NCBI GenBank assembly: GCA_015654985.1
Contig: JAATFW010000020.1
Coordinates: 1 to 58,995 of the forward strand
Direction of reading: 5' to 3'
Origin: Sphingobacteriales bacterium
GTDB lineage: Bacteria; Bacteroidota; Bacteroidia; Sphingobacteriales; Sphingobacteriaceae
DNA: 58,995 bases
The notes below the pieces were generated by a model. The model was not told the origin of the DNA. It ran no database searches and worked only from the letters and a program-made list of their open reading frames with translations. The translations under genes and the position numbers were made by a program. Below, one piece after another: positions 9,274-19,710 of the stretch (positions are counted from its first letter, which is position 1; each line of letters opens with the position of its first letter).

Positions 9274-10626
9274 ATGAAGAAAGCTATTTTCAAAGAAAAG
9301 AATGAGCCCAAAGGCATTTTTTTACCGACGAGTTTCATGATAATCAGAACAGGGGTATTCCAGGTAGCAGCCATTATGATTATGTTTGCTTTTGTCTTCG
9401 GATGCAAAAGAGATGAAAAGACCTCAGTTATCGCTTATAATCCTGATAAGCCAATCGAAGTAACATCCTTTATGCCTGATTCGGGCGGGATAAGAACAAA
9501 GTTTATAATTAAAGGATCAAATTTTGGTACCGATAAATCCAAGATCAGTGTCTATTTTAAAGATAATGAACAGGACCGAAAAGCAGAAATAATTGGAGTG
9601 GATAACGAGACTATCTATTGCCTTGTACCTAAGCAAAGTGGCGGAGACAATACAGTGAAAGTTAAAATTGAAAATGATTCGACAGGTATAAAGAGAACAT
9701 TTCGGTATATCGTTGCCCAAAGTGTATCGAATATAGCAGGAGTAACAGGTGTTGCCGGATCTATAGACGGGACTTTGTCAGATGGCAGGGTGCAGAGAAC
9801 TTTTGGAGTTGCAGCCCTTGGAAATGATGAGTTGATCACTTTTGAAACACTATCAAAGAATGTCAGGTATATTTCTATCAGTGATAACAAGATCTCAACT
9901 ATTCAAACTGGTTTTGATGGAACTCAACCCGCTTTAAATGCCGCACGCACCAAAATGTATTGCATTGGCGCCGCATCTCCTCATAAAGTTTATGCTTACG
10001 ACAAAAACAGTTTATGGGCGCCAACTATTATTGCGGCCCAGATCTCAGGATCTACTACTCCTATTTTTGCTGCTGCTCTGGACGATACTGAAAAATGGAT
10101 TTATTTCAGGGATAAGGCAGCTGTGTTTGGCCGGTTAGAAATTGCAGATCCTACGAACGTACAGATTCTGAATAATGCCTGCGGTAATGTTGGCTCTACC
10201 GATTACTGTTATATGGCATATAGTAAGGTAGAAGACTGTTTCTATTTTACAGTGCAAAGTACCAATGGCCTCTATAGGGTGAGTAAAGACGGAAAAACAG
10301 TGGAAGAATATGCAGGCTTTAACGGATTAGGGAAAGCAGACGGTCCCCGCAGAGAAGCATCCTTTACTTCCCCCGCTGGAATCTGTATAGATAGCGATGG
10401 AAATCTATACGTCTCTGATTCAAATTCGTGTCTTATAAGGAAAATTAACAGGAGATCCGGTTATGTAACAACTATTGCAGGCATGGCCGGCGTATTTGGA
10501 GGAGCTAATGGAGAGCCCTTAAAATCAAGCTTCAATTATCCTTACTGTATTTCTGCAGACGATAATGATAATTTCTTCATAGGGGAAAGCTGGGGATGCA
10601 CCATCCGCAAATTAGCCATTGAATAG
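9274..10626 (+). CDS. IPT/TIG and NHL-repeat surface lipoprotein
   Basis: This 450-aa protein carries an unusually long N-terminus before the lipobox FVFGC (Cys44). A start at the internal ATG 9337 would give a more standard lipoprotein signal, so that start is a real alternative. An IPT/TIG immunoglobulin-like domain covers about residues 58-145 (ITSFMPDSGG-type start, IKGSNFGTD). The C-terminal part (about 330-450) contains NHL repeats such as FTSPAGICIDSDGNLYVSD, typical of a beta-propeller. Proteins of this plan sit next to SusC/SusD in plant-glycan loci and are thought to bind glycan at the cell surface. It lies 48 bp before SusC, so it is probably part of that operon. It has no evident catalytic residues. 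Confidence 0.85.
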   Translation: MKKAIFKEKNEPKGIFLPTSFMIIRTGVFQVAAIMIMFAFVFGCKRDEKTSVIAYNPDKPIEVTSFMPDSGGIRTKFIIKGSNFGTDKSKISVYFKDNEQDRKAEIIGVDNETIYCLVPKQSGGDNTVKVKIENDSTGIKRTFRYIVAQSVSNIAGVTGVAGSIDGTLSDGRVQRTFGVAALGNDELITFETLSKNVRYISISDNKISTIQTGFDGTQPALNAARTKMYCIGAASPHKVYAYDKNSLWAPTIIAAQISGSTTPIFAAALDDTEKWIYFRDKAAVFGRLEIADPTNVQILNNACGNVGSTDYCYMAYSKVEDCFYFTVQSTNGLYRVSKDGKTVEEYAGFNGLGKADGPRREASFTSPAGICIDSDGNLYVSDSNSCLIRKINRRSGYVTTIAGMAGVFGGANGEPLKSSFNYPYCISADDNDNFFIGESWGCTIRKLAIE

Positions 10627-10674
10627 ATCTCATTGTAGTGATATTATTTATATAAGAATAAATATAGTGAAAAT

Positions 10675-13600
10675 ATGAAAAAAATAGTATTTCTGTTTTT
10701 AATAACCGCTTGCTTTACCTCTTTGTCCTTGTATGGACAGAATGATACCAAGCTGACTATATCCGGAACTGTAATGGATGAAGCTGGGTTAGAGCTCCCC
10801 GGCGTATCGGTTTTTGTAAAAGGCAGTCCTTCTATCGGATCGTCTTCTGATGCGGAAGGACGCTTTCGTTTGCAGAATATAACAAAAGGTGCGACTGTTG
10901 TTTTTAGATTTGTGGGATTTACAGATTATGAACTGATCGTTGACGGACCAAAAGAACGACTCAAAATAGCGCTTAAAGAAAAGATATCCGATCTTCAGGA
11001 AGTTGTAGTAGTGGGCCGTGGCACCCAGCGTAAAATAACAACCACCGGTGCGGTAACAAGTGTTAACGTAAAAGATTTGCAGGTGCCAGCCACTTCACTA
11101 AGTAATATGCTGGGAGGACGTGTGCCGGGGATTATCTCCGTAACACGTAGCGGCGAGCCCGGCAATGATTTTTCTGAATTTTGGGTTCGCGGGATCAGTA
11201 CTTTCGGGGCAAGTTCCTCTGCGTTGATTTTAATTGATGGGGTAGAAGGTGATATGAATAATGTGGATCCTTCGGACATAGAAAGTTTCTCTGTTTTGAA
11301 GGATGCTTCAGCAACGGCAGTGTATGGTGTCCGTGGTGCAAACGGCGTGGTTATCATAACTACTAAACGGGGTAAGGCTGGAAACTTACAGGTCAATTTT
11401 AAGGCGAATAGTACACTCACCAAATCAGCCCGTATGCCTGATTATGTTGGCTCCGGTGATTATGCCTTATTAGCCAATGAAGCAAGAGTAGTACGGGGAC
11501 TTAGTCCAGTGTATTCAGCTGCCGAACTGGAATTGTTTAAAACGGGCCTGGATCCTGACCTGTATCCAAATACAAACTGGAGAGACGTCATTTTAAAAGA
11601 TTATTCGCGTTATAGCCAATATAATTTAAATATAACCGGAGGCGGTACCAATGCCAGGTATTTCATGAGCGTTGGTTATCTAAATAAAGAGGGGATATTT
11701 AAACAGGATAATACAGTTCATAAATATGATGTAAACACAAATTATCATAAATATAATTTCCGGGCGAATGTGGATGTTGATTTAACGAAAACAACCAAGC
11801 TTGCTTTAAATCTGGATGATGCACTGACCCAACAGAGTTCTCCTGCATATACTACAACTAATAAGTCTCTGTGGACGACACAGGCAACAATAACACCGGT
11901 AAGTATCCCAATAAGATACTCAAACGGACAATTGGCTGCTTATGGTAGCAACGGTACCAATTTATCTCCTTATACATTGTTGAATTATACGGGGTTTGCG
12001 AAGACTAACGGCAATACTGTCAACGTAAAAGTAAGCCTGGATCAGGACCTCGCATTTATTACCCCAGGACTTACAGGAAGGGGATTGTTTTCGTGGACTT
12101 ATAACGGTTCGAATACAACTACCCATGGTAAAATGGGGGCAGAATCATTTCATGCCAGGGGAAGGGCAAATGATGGCAGTTTGATTACCACCAGAACGGT
12201 CGCAAGTTCGGATGCAACCTATAATCAATCTACGGGTATAGACCGGCAAACCTATATGGAAGCCCAGGTAAACTATAACCGGGTATTTAACAGAGACCAC
12301 ACTATTACGGGGCTTATTAATGCTTATCGTCAGGAAGATGGAACTTCCGACATTAACGCGTACGAAAGTGGCTATATGAGTATTATTCCACTCAGATTTC
12401 AGGCCATATCGGGTAGGGCGACTTATTCATATAAAGATACCTATTTGTTAGAAGCTAATGTGGGATATTCAGGATCGGAGAACTTTAAGCCGGGAGAACA
12501 ATATGGATTATTCCCTGCTCTTTCTGCGGGGTGGGTTCCAACTCAATATGATTGGACCAGAGACAATATTCCTTTTGTTAGTTATTTCAAGATCAGGGCA
12601 TCGTGGGGAAAAGTTGGGAATGCGCAGATTAAAAATGACGCGGATAAACTGGTCAGATTTCCCTACCAGACGATATTGGAAACCGGGAGCAATGATTGGG
12701 GATCAACTATATCCGAAACCAAGGTTGGATCAGCGGGTCTAAAATGGCAGACATCAACCAAGTACGATGTGGGATTAGATATGAAGGTATTCAGGGATAT
12801 CTTTGAGCTTACCCTTGATGGCTTTCTTACCGATGCTAAAGATATCTATCAACAGAGGGTGACTATTCCGAACGAAGTTGGTGCTGCTCAAAGTCCATAT
12901 CTGAATGTCGGCTCCATGAGAAGCTGGGGAACCGATGGTAACCTGACCTATTCACAATCGATCACCAAGGACTGGAATCTGACTCTGAGAAGTAATTTTA
13001 CGTTCTCCAGGAACAAGGTAACGCATTGGGAACAGACAGGAATTAGTTATCCTTACCAGTCTTATACAGATGTTCCTTACGGTGTTCAAAGAGGACTGAT
13101 CGCATTAGGCCTGTTTAAAGACGAGGCGGATATAGCAGCCAGCCCAACTCAAACATTCATGTCTAACTATCTTCCTGGTGATATTAAATATAAAGATGTA
13201 AACGGGGATGGCATAATAAATACGGATGATATCGTTCCTTTGAACTATTCCAATGTCCCCCGCATCGTATACGGATTTGCTGCCGCAATCACATGGAAAA
13301 AATGGACGGCCAACGTGTTTTTTACCGGACAAGACCAGGTTAACTATTTTCTTGGCGGATCGGGCTATTATCCTTTTGTTGCAGAGGACTCAGGAAATGT
13401 ACTTCAAATTGTTGCAGACCAAAATAATCGCTGGATTCCTGCCTCTTATTCAGGAAACGCTGCTACAGAAAATCCCGATGCACGTTTTCCCCGTTTGACC
13501 TATGGCGCAAACAGCAATAATAACAGGGCTTCTACTTTCTGGATGGCCGATGCCTCCTTTCTACGCCTAAAGAATGCGGAAATTTCATACCGTTGGGAAT

Positions 13601-13770
13601 CTCCACGGTTGAAGAGGCTGGGTATAGCAGCTGCGAATTTCAGCATAGTAGGAGACAATCTCGCTGTTTGGGATAAAGTAAAATTATGGGATCCGGAACA
13701 AGCTTCTGATAATGGAGGGGTCTATCCTCTTCAAAGGACATATACGGTGCAGATGTACCTGACATTTTAA
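10675..13770 (+). CDS. SusC-type TonB-dependent outer-membrane receptor
   Basis: This 1031-aa protein has a signal peptide (cleavage after about residue 21), a carboxypeptidase-D-like domain (about 30-110) and a plug starting near LQEVVVVGRGTQ. The conserved SVLKDASATAVYGVRGANGVV motif lies at about residue 205-225. A long beta-barrel follows, ending in an aromatic-rich YTVQMYLTF strand. The role is energy-dependent import of oligosaccharides captured with SusD. There is no N-terminal STN domain, so anti-sigma signalling is not expected; control by a hybrid two-component sensor fits. The SusD gene starts 20 bp downstream. This copy is intact, unlike the SusC at 31803. Confidence 0.97.
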   Translation: MKKIVFLFLITACFTSLSLYGQNDTKLTISGTVMDEAGLELPGVSVFVKGSPSIGSSSDAEGRFRLQNITKGATVVFRFVGFTDYELIVDGPKERLKIALKEKISDLQEVVVVGRGTQRKITTTGAVTSVNVKDLQVPATSLSNMLGGRVPGIISVTRSGEPGNDFSEFWVRGISTFGASSSALILIDGVEGDMNNVDPSDIESFSVLKDASATAVYGVRGANGVVIITTKRGKAGNLQVNFKANSTLTKSARMPDYVGSGDYALLANEARVVRGLSPVYSAAELELFKTGLDPDLYPNTNWRDVILKDYSRYSQYNLNITGGGTNARYFMSVGYLNKEGIFKQDNTVHKYDVNTNYHKYNFRANVDVDLTKTTKLALNLDDALTQQSSPAYTTTNKSLWTTQATITPVSIPIRYSNGQLAAYGSNGTNLSPYTLLNYTGFAKTNGNTVNVKVSLDQDLAFITPGLTGRGLFSWTYNGSNTTTHGKMGAESFHARGRANDGSLITTRTVASSDATYNQSTGIDRQTYMEAQVNYNRVFNRDHTITGLINAYRQEDGTSDINAYESGYMSIIPLRFQAISGRATYSYKDTYLLEANVGYSGSENFKPGEQYGLFPALSAGWVPTQYDWTRDNIPFVSYFKIRASWGKVGNAQIKNDADKLVRFPYQTILETGSNDWGSTISETKVGSAGLKWQTSTKYDVGLDMKVFRDIFELTLDGFLTDAKDIYQQRVTIPNEVGAAQSPYLNVGSMRSWGTDGNLTYSQSITKDWNLTLRSNFTFSRNKVTHWEQTGISYPYQSYTDVPYGVQRGLIALGLFKDEADIAASPTQTFMSNYLPGDIKYKDVNGDGIINTDDIVPLNYSNVPRIVYGFAAAITWKKWTANVFFTGQDQVNYFLGGSGYYPFVAEDSGNVLQIVADQNNRWIPASYSGNAATENPDARFPRLTYGANSNNNRASTFWMADASFLRLKNAEISYRWESPRLKRLGIAAANFSIVGDNLAVWDKVKLWDPEQASDNGGVYPLQRTYTVQMYLTF

Positions 13771-13790
13771 TTAACTTAACAAAGATTTAT

Positions 13791-15785
13791 ATGAAAAAGA
13801 TATATAAACTGAAGCTGTTGCCGGCGATGATCGTGTTAGCCTGCACTATAGGTGTAAGCTTGAATTCCTGCAAAGACGACTATCTTAATGTAGACGAATA
13901 CATCTATGATATGACCAATCTTGACAGTGTATTTAGAGACCAGGAAAGGCTTCTTCAGTATATAAATGGGATTGCCACTTATCTTCCTAATGAAGATCGA
14001 CTATGGACCAGTGCCTGGGCCCCGTTTCAGGGCGCTTCAGATGAAAACTTCTCTTCCTGGAACGATGACCGGCATGCAGCGATAAAATTCCTGTTAGGCG
14101 AGATCACTCCTTATTCCGCAAATACATATTATAATAACTATTCAACATGGTACCAGGGGATTCGCAAAGCAAATATCGTGATTACAAGAATAGATGAGTG
14201 TAAGGATCTGTCAATAACTACTAAACGTGAATATTTGGGTGAGATGTATTTCTTTAAGGGATATTTTATGTATTTGTTGATTCAGCAATATGGTCCCGCG
14301 GTGATCCCTCCGGATGAAGTCCAGGATCTAACAGATGATGGGGAGACGCTTTCCCTGGAAAGGAGCAGCTACGACGACTGTGTAGCCTATATTGTTAAGA
14401 ATATGGAACTTGCAAACAGCTATCTCCCCAGCACAAAAGAAGCGCTTTCCGATATATACCGTCCCACGTCGGGTGCAGCCCTTGCCGTAATGTCACGTGT
14501 ATTGCTGGTTGCTGCAAGTCCCATGTATAATGGAAATCAATCGTATGCTAATTGGAAAAGGTCAGATGGAACGAATTTTATTTCTCAGACAAATGATAAC
14601 AGTAAATGGGGAAGGGCAGCCGCTGCTGCAAAGAGGGTCATGGAAACAGGTATGTATGAGCTGTTCACCTATCCGAAGAGCAGCGACACAGAACCTCTGG
14701 CAGCCAATGTACCCGCAGCTAATTATCCGAACGGGGCGGGCGCAATAGATCCGTACCGCTCCTACAAATATTCTTTTATAGGGGAAGTTCCTGCTACAAG
14801 TAATCCGGAGGTGATCTGGTGCACCAGAGTAAACCCGGCAGGTGGTGATTCTCCTTTGTGGCTGTCCTCTCCATCTCTCCTTGCCGGGGGTAATGGATTA
14901 AACCTGACGCAGGATCTGGTTGATTCCTATAAAATGAAAGACGGATACGATATAAACAATTCGAGCACTACTTATCCTTATCCCGGCAGTACTCAGGCCT
15001 ATCAGCCTATAGGTACGGCCAAAACCTATTCAGATGTACAATTAGTTTCAAATACAGCTAAGATGTATGCAAACAGGGAAGCCCGTTTTTATGCTACAAT
15101 CGGATTTTGCCACTCTTACTGGAAGGGAACCTCTTATACAGGATCCGGAGCCTTTAAAAATATAGAGGTTACTTATTATTCTAATGGCAATGCTGCCCCC
15201 ACTATTAATTATCCAAATGATTATAATCATACGGGGTATACCTGCATCAAGTATAATCACCATGCGGATAATATGCAGCAAACCGGCGCTATCCTACCAA
15301 AAACATTTCCGATATTCCGCTATGCGGAGATTCTGTTAAATTATGCAGAGGCATTGAATGAAATGGATGCCTCTTATGCTGATTCAGTTACAGGGATTAC
15401 AGTAAACAGAAATATAGAAGAAATAAAAAGTGCTTTTAACAGAATCAGATTTAGGGCCGGACTGCCCGGATTATCTGATGATGAACTGGCCAGTAAGGAG
15501 TCTATCAGAAATGCCATTAAGCAGGAACGAAAGGTAGAATTCGCATGTGAAGGACGTCGTTATCATGATTTGAGGCGTTGGTTAGATGCTCCGGATGCAT
15601 ATAATGCACCTGTAACAGGGATGGATGTAACGGCCTCCAGTACTCAGAGGGAAAAGTTTTACACCCGTACCACGATTGTCAGTGACCTTACACTCAGAAA
15701 ATGGGCTTTTAAAATGTACTTCTGGCCTATTCCCAAAAATTCTCTCGATAAAAATGCTAAGCTGGTACAGAATCCCAGCTGGTAA
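13791..15785 (+). CDS. SusD/RagB-family glycan-binding lipoprotein
   Basis: This 664-aa lipoprotein has its signal peptide ending at Cys27 (SLNSC). It starts with the SusD-like pattern DYLNVDEYIYD and keeps the TPR-rich core: GIRKANIVITRID, YLGEMYFFKGYFMYLL and EILLNYAEALNEMD. It ends with the C-terminal RRYHDLRRW and WPIPKNSLDKN...QNPSW features of RagB/SusD proteins. It caps the SusC barrel at the cell surface and delivers glycan. The gene is 20 bp after SusC and 35 bp before the next lipoprotein, so it is in the same operon. At 664 residues it is longer than classical SusD (about 550), in line with members for larger plant polymers. Confidence 0.96.
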   Translation: MKKIYKLKLLPAMIVLACTIGVSLNSCKDDYLNVDEYIYDMTNLDSVFRDQERLLQYINGIATYLPNEDRLWTSAWAPFQGASDENFSSWNDDRHAAIKFLLGEITPYSANTYYNNYSTWYQGIRKANIVITRIDECKDLSITTKREYLGEMYFFKGYFMYLLIQQYGPAVIPPDEVQDLTDDGETLSLERSSYDDCVAYIVKNMELANSYLPSTKEALSDIYRPTSGAALAVMSRVLLVAASPMYNGNQSYANWKRSDGTNFISQTNDNSKWGRAAAAAKRVMETGMYELFTYPKSSDTEPLAANVPAANYPNGAGAIDPYRSYKYSFIGEVPATSNPEVIWCTRVNPAGGDSPLWLSSPSLLAGGNGLNLTQDLVDSYKMKDGYDINNSSTTYPYPGSTQAYQPIGTAKTYSDVQLVSNTAKMYANREARFYATIGFCHSYWKGTSYTGSGAFKNIEVTYYSNGNAAPTINYPNDYNHTGYTCIKYNHHADNMQQTGAILPKTFPIFRYAEILLNYAEALNEMDASYADSVTGITVNRNIEEIKSAFNRIRFRAGLPGLSDDELASKESIRNAIKQERKVEFACEGRRYHDLRRWLDAPDAYNAPVTGMDVTASSTQREKFYTRTTIVSDLTLRKWAFKMYFWPIPKNSLDKNAKLVQNPSW

Positions 15786-15820
15786 AATCATGAACAATTT
15801 CAAATTAATATCAGTTAATT

Positions 15821-16723
15821 ATGAATCAGATGAAATTTTTAATATACCCGTCTATTCTCCTTTTAGCCACATTGAGCGGATGTGAATATAATAACCCGCT
15901 TGATGAGGAGCAATACACCAAACAGGTTTATATAGTAGGAGCAAACCAATCGAATAATGAAGGCTTGCTGGTTGTAGAACTGCCTTATATGAAGTCGGAA
16001 ACAGAAGAAGTGGAAACGGATATATCAGTTGGAACCGGTGGCAGCCAGAATATTGATAAAGATATAAGCGTAACGCTAAGTGATGCCGGAAATGAGGCCA
16101 TCAGCAATTATAATTATCTTTATCTCTATAAAGCCGATGACATACGGTATCAGAGTCTGAATTCTTTATTCTTTAGAATCCCCGATAATACTGTCAAAAT
16201 TAAATCAGGAGAGATTTATGGTAAGATGCCTGTTTATATTAAAACGGCTGGTTTGAAATGTGATTCTCTATATGCAATGACATTTAAGATTGCTTCTGTT
16301 TCGGATCCGGATTATGTTACGATCAGGAAAACAGACACTGTGTTAATGTTCTCATTTTCTCTTGTGAATAATTATTCAGGCTCTTATAAGGAAGTGGGGA
16401 CATATTGTAAAGTCCCGTCTGTCAAATCTGAAGACACTGTTAGTTTATCTTCACCGAGGATATTAAAAGCCGTAAATTACAACACAGTGCGCCTTATTCA
16501 TTTGGCTAATACGGAGAACACCGCTAATGTAGCAGCGTTTGGTGTGACTGTGAAAATAGAAGATAATAATACCCTGACCGTTACTCCATGGGGAAGCCTG
16601 GCGCTTACCGCCGGCGGAGGCACGTATGATCCCGTTGCCGGGGTATTTAATCTTTGGTATAATTATACTTCCGGGGGAGTAAACTATAAATTTTCAGGGC
16701 AATTCATCAAAAGTAGTACTTAG
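15821..16723 (+). CDS. DUF1735/DUF4361-like surface glycan-binding lipoprotein
   Basis: This 300-aa lipoprotein has Cys21 in TLSGC. The N-terminal half resembles DUF1735 (QVYIVGANQSNNEG, then a beta-sandwich with ITLSDAG-type strands). The C-terminal half from about residue 185 (NNYSGSYKEVGTY) looks like a DUF4361-type domain ending in a short beta hairpin. Such proteins occupy the position after SusD and are generally taken as auxiliary surface glycan-binding proteins. The gene closes this SusCD operon; a strong hairpin follows within 25 bp. Domain names are recognised by pattern only, so the family call is moderate while the lipoprotein and position call is strong. Confidence 0.7.
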   Translation: MNQMKFLIYPSILLLATLSGCEYNNPLDEEQYTKQVYIVGANQSNNEGLLVVELPYMKSETEEVETDISVGTGGSQNIDKDISVTLSDAGNEAISNYNYLYLYKADDIRYQSLNSLFFRIPDNTVKIKSGEIYGKMPVYIKTAGLKCDSLYAMTFKIASVSDPDYVTIRKTDTVLMFSFSLVNNYSGSYKEVGTYCKVPSVKSEDTVSLSSPRILKAVNYNTVRLIHLANTENTANVAAFGVTVKIEDNNTLTVTPWGSLALTAGGGTYDPVAGVFNLWYNYTSGGVNYKFSGQFIKSST

Positions 16724-16744
16724 CTATATCCTTATAATTATTTA

Positions 16745-16797
16745 AAAGAAAGAAGGTGACATGAAATTTTTCAATGGATACCTTCTTTCCTTTTTTT
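16745..16797. terminator. Terminator between convergent genes
   Basis: GAAAGAAGGT (16748-16757) pairs with ACCTTCTTTC (16780-16789), and a run of seven T follows on the plus strand (16791-16797). Read on the minus strand the hairpin is followed by TTTT. It therefore probably ends both the plus-strand SusCD operon and the minus-strand GH2 gene, and marks the left border of the inverted locus. Confidence 0.75.
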
Positions 16798-16878
16798 ATC
16801 CCTGTGTTGCTTTCTTTTATATTGTTATAAGCTTTCTGTATTGAGTTAAATTTACTTTGCGGATACAGCCAAGTACCG

Positions 16879-19596
16879 TTAATTGACGACGTTAGTTATC
16901 TGGTCGGCATTAAAGGCGTCGGTCACTAACTTAATCTTGCTTTTTGAAGATAAATGCGGCACTTCTATCTCAACCAGTTTTGACTCGCCGGGCAAAAGCG
17001 AGAAAAAATTATCAGAATAATAAGTTGGCGCATAATTATTCCCTTTACCGTCCTGCAATTTTAACTGGGTAAAAAACGAGAGTCCTTTTGATGGATTACT
17101 GACCGTTACCAGCAAAAATTGCCGGCCGGCTAATAAACGTTTTTGAACCTTTACGTTCAAGTTAATACGAGGAAGCTTACTGATATCCTGAAAACCTGAT
17201 ACAGCGGGTCCAGTCAAGGTCCAGGCGCCCTGGTAGGCATCTTTTGAACGCCAGTAAAAAGCCTCATTAACTAATCTGCTTTTGTTATCGAACAATTTCA
17301 ATTTAATAAAATGAACTTGCGTTATGTTTTCGGGAAATTCTATTTTCATTGCGTCTTTAACCATACCGTCAGCGGGTATATCGACATTTACTGTTTTAGT
17401 CCATACTTTTTTAGCGTCAAAGTCGTAGACAGCTGCTTCAATGCGATAATCCGTATAAGCCTTACGGAAATCATTATAAACCGATACAGTGTTTTTCAAA
17501 TAATCAAATTGTGGGTGTAACGGTGCGAGCGCGTTTTGTGAATAATACAACGCCGCGGTTGGTTCCAGGTACCAATCGTACATGCGCGACGCAGTTTGCG
17601 GTAGCGGACTGTTATGATACCAAAATAAGAATCCCGATGCCCAGCGGTCACCGTAGCCAAACTTGTTATAATTCCATACTTCCCATATCGCCCTGTAATT
17701 GAGCGCACCTGCAAACTGCGCTTTTTGGGTGAATTCGTCTATGCCAGACGATTTTCCAAATTCATCCACCGCCTGGCGAAATTTAGTTGTCACCTGATGA
17801 AAGCCATTGCCATCCAGGTAATCCCAAACGTCATCGTTGATAGGCCAGATATCATTAGCCGGCATCATTTTTTTAAGTGATTCGACGATGGGCAAACATA
17901 GCGTTCCATATTCGGGATTAAAGCCATCAACCCTGCTGCCGCGTTTTGATGCGGTATTTTCAAAATACTGCATGGGATTTTCGTACTTATAGGGGCTGCC
18001 GTCGTGCACGCCACAACATTCAGACTGTACCTGATAGCCGCGCGTTGGATCGAGCTTTTTAATCAAGGTACCGGTGCCCGGCAATTCACCTCCTTCATTC
18101 GCAGCGACATAATAGGCCAGAGCAGCATGATTACGGATGCGTTTAATGGTGCTGGTCAAATTTTTAAAATACAGCGTCGTATCGGTTGGCAGGTGTGTAT
18201 CGGCAGTTATCCAAAATTCATTCCATATTAAAAAGCCAAACTCATCGCAAAGCTGATAAAAATAATCAGATTCGGCTATGCCGCCTCCCCAAAGCCGCAG
18301 CATATTTACACCGGCCTGCTTCGTATAACGCAGTTCGGCATAGGTGCGTGTTTCGCTGTTACGCAGCATCGCTTCGGGTATCCAGTTGGTGCCGCGAACG
18401 AATACCGGTTGCCCGTTCACATAAAATCGCCGCGAGTTGTCGGGTGTGTTTTGGTCAGATGTAATCTCCCTGATGCCAAACCGTGTGGTGATAGAGTGGC
18501 TTAGCTTGCCACTTTCAGTGTAATTTATCGTTAAAGTATACAGGTTTTGTTTTCCTTTATTAACCGGCCACCATAGACGTGGATTTTGTACCGTAAGTTG
18601 TTTAAATTCGTCCGGTGTAAAGGTGATCGTTTTGTTCTGACGCGGTTCAAGCGATATCCTTTTACTGAAAACACTGCCGGTTCCGGTAATCTTCCCTGAT
18701 AAAATACCCTCCTGAACTTTGTCTGAAGCATTCTTAACCTCAACGGAAATTGTCTCTTTGGCCGATGTCGTATCCGGCAGCGGAAGTTTCGTTTGCACAA
18801 AGGGGTTTTCTAACACTACATCGCCGGTGGCGTACAATTCTACATCGCGCCAGATACCTGTATTGCGGTCACGGATGCCATCGGGCGAGGTGAAATCCCA
18901 GCCAACACTCATTAGCATGGTGGTGTTTTTGCCGATCTCGCCATCGCCGCCGTTGTGGTTTTCGCCGGCGGCTCCTGTTTTTCCCTGCCCCGGTTTATAA
19001 TATGAACCAGCAACATCAACCGGCAAAACATCAACCGCCAGTATGTTTTTTCCCGACGGGTTTAGTATTTTGGTTATATCAAAACTTTGATCATTGAACA
19101 TGCCTGCCATAGTACCGACCTCATGCCCGTTCAACCAGATATTACAACGGTAATTGATGCCGTTAAATTTTAGCCAGATGTGCCTGCCCGTAAATGATTG
19201 GGGAATATTGAAGGCCGTACGGAACCAGTATCGGTAAAATTCAGGTCCGGTATCATTTAAATCGGGTATCAGGTTTTTCGATCTTCGGTTATTATCTCCA
19301 TAATAGGGTTCAGGGTAAACTTTATTGGCCACTAAACTATTTAAAACGGTGCCTGGGATGATAGCCGGCTGCCAGCCTGTTGGTTTGTAATTAGGTGATG
19401 ATATCTTCTTGCCATTGGCACCGGCATCTTTTACTTTCATCATTTGCCAATTATATTGACCATGATAACCTGCCGCCGAACGCAGAAAAACAGACTGGCT
19501 TGCTGATGGCTGGGAAAGGTGCGTGCCCGTTTGGGCATTAATAGTAACTACGGCGATACTGAAGTAAAAACAAAACAAAAGAGCTATTCTCGTCAT
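16879..19596 (-). CDS. GH2 enzyme of the endo-beta-mannosidase / exo-beta-glucosaminidase type
   Basis: This 905-aa protein has a signal peptide ending near INAQ (residue 22). It has a jelly-roll domain (about 50-250; WRDVELYATGDV marks its end), two Ig-like sandwich regions and a TIM barrel. The barrel opens with VRGTNWIPEAML and contains LRLWGGGIAESDYF and LIWNEFWITAD. The proposed acid/base is E501 in AANEGGEL and the nucleophile E562 in FNPEYGT; the order and context match plant endo-beta-mannosidase and bacterial exo-glucosaminidase relatives rather than LacZ. It lies 114 bp after a small lipoprotein at the end of the minus-strand operon, and no promoter was recognised in that gap. The substrate is uncertain; a beta-mannoside or beta-glucosaminide fits, which would differ from the arabinose theme of the surrounding plus-strand genes. 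Confidence 0.85.
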   Translation of the reverse strand: MTRIALLFCFYFSIAVVTINAQTGTHLSQPSASQSVFLRSAAGYHGQYNWQMMKVKDAGANGKKISSPNYKPTGWQPAIIPGTVLNSLVANKVYPEPYYGDNNRRSKNLIPDLNDTGPEFYRYWFRTAFNIPQSFTGRHIWLKFNGINYRCNIWLNGHEVGTMAGMFNDQSFDITKILNPSGKNILAVDVLPVDVAGSYYKPGQGKTGAAGENHNGGDGEIGKNTTMLMSVGWDFTSPDGIRDRNTGIWRDVELYATGDVVLENPFVQTKLPLPDTTSAKETISVEVKNASDKVQEGILSGKITGTGSVFSKRISLEPRQNKTITFTPDEFKQLTVQNPRLWWPVNKGKQNLYTLTINYTESGKLSHSITTRFGIREITSDQNTPDNSRRFYVNGQPVFVRGTNWIPEAMLRNSETRTYAELRYTKQAGVNMLRLWGGGIAESDYFYQLCDEFGFLIWNEFWITADTHLPTDTTLYFKNLTSTIKRIRNHAALAYYVAANEGGELPGTGTLIKKLDPTRGYQVQSECCGVHDGSPYKYENPMQYFENTASKRGSRVDGFNPEYGTLCLPIVESLKKMMPANDIWPINDDVWDYLDGNGFHQVTTKFRQAVDEFGKSSGIDEFTQKAQFAGALNYRAIWEVWNYNKFGYGDRWASGFLFWYHNSPLPQTASRMYDWYLEPTAALYYSQNALAPLHPQFDYLKNTVSVYNDFRKAYTDYRIEAAVYDFDAKKVWTKTVNVDIPADGMVKDAMKIEFPENITQVHFIKLKLFDNKSRLVNEAFYWRSKDAYQGAWTLTGPAVSGFQDISKLPRINLNVKVQKRLLAGRQFLLVTVSNPSKGLSFFTQLKLQDGKGNNYAPTYYSDNFFSLLPGESKLVEIEVPHLSSKSKIKLVTDAFNADQITNVVN

Positions 19597-19710
19597 CGGT
19601 TATGGTATAATATTGTTTCTAAGGAATGCCGTGGCTTACTGTAGTAGATTGACTAACTAACCACATTTGTACAACGGTCTTGTCTTAAGAAAAAAACGTA
19701 TCTATACATC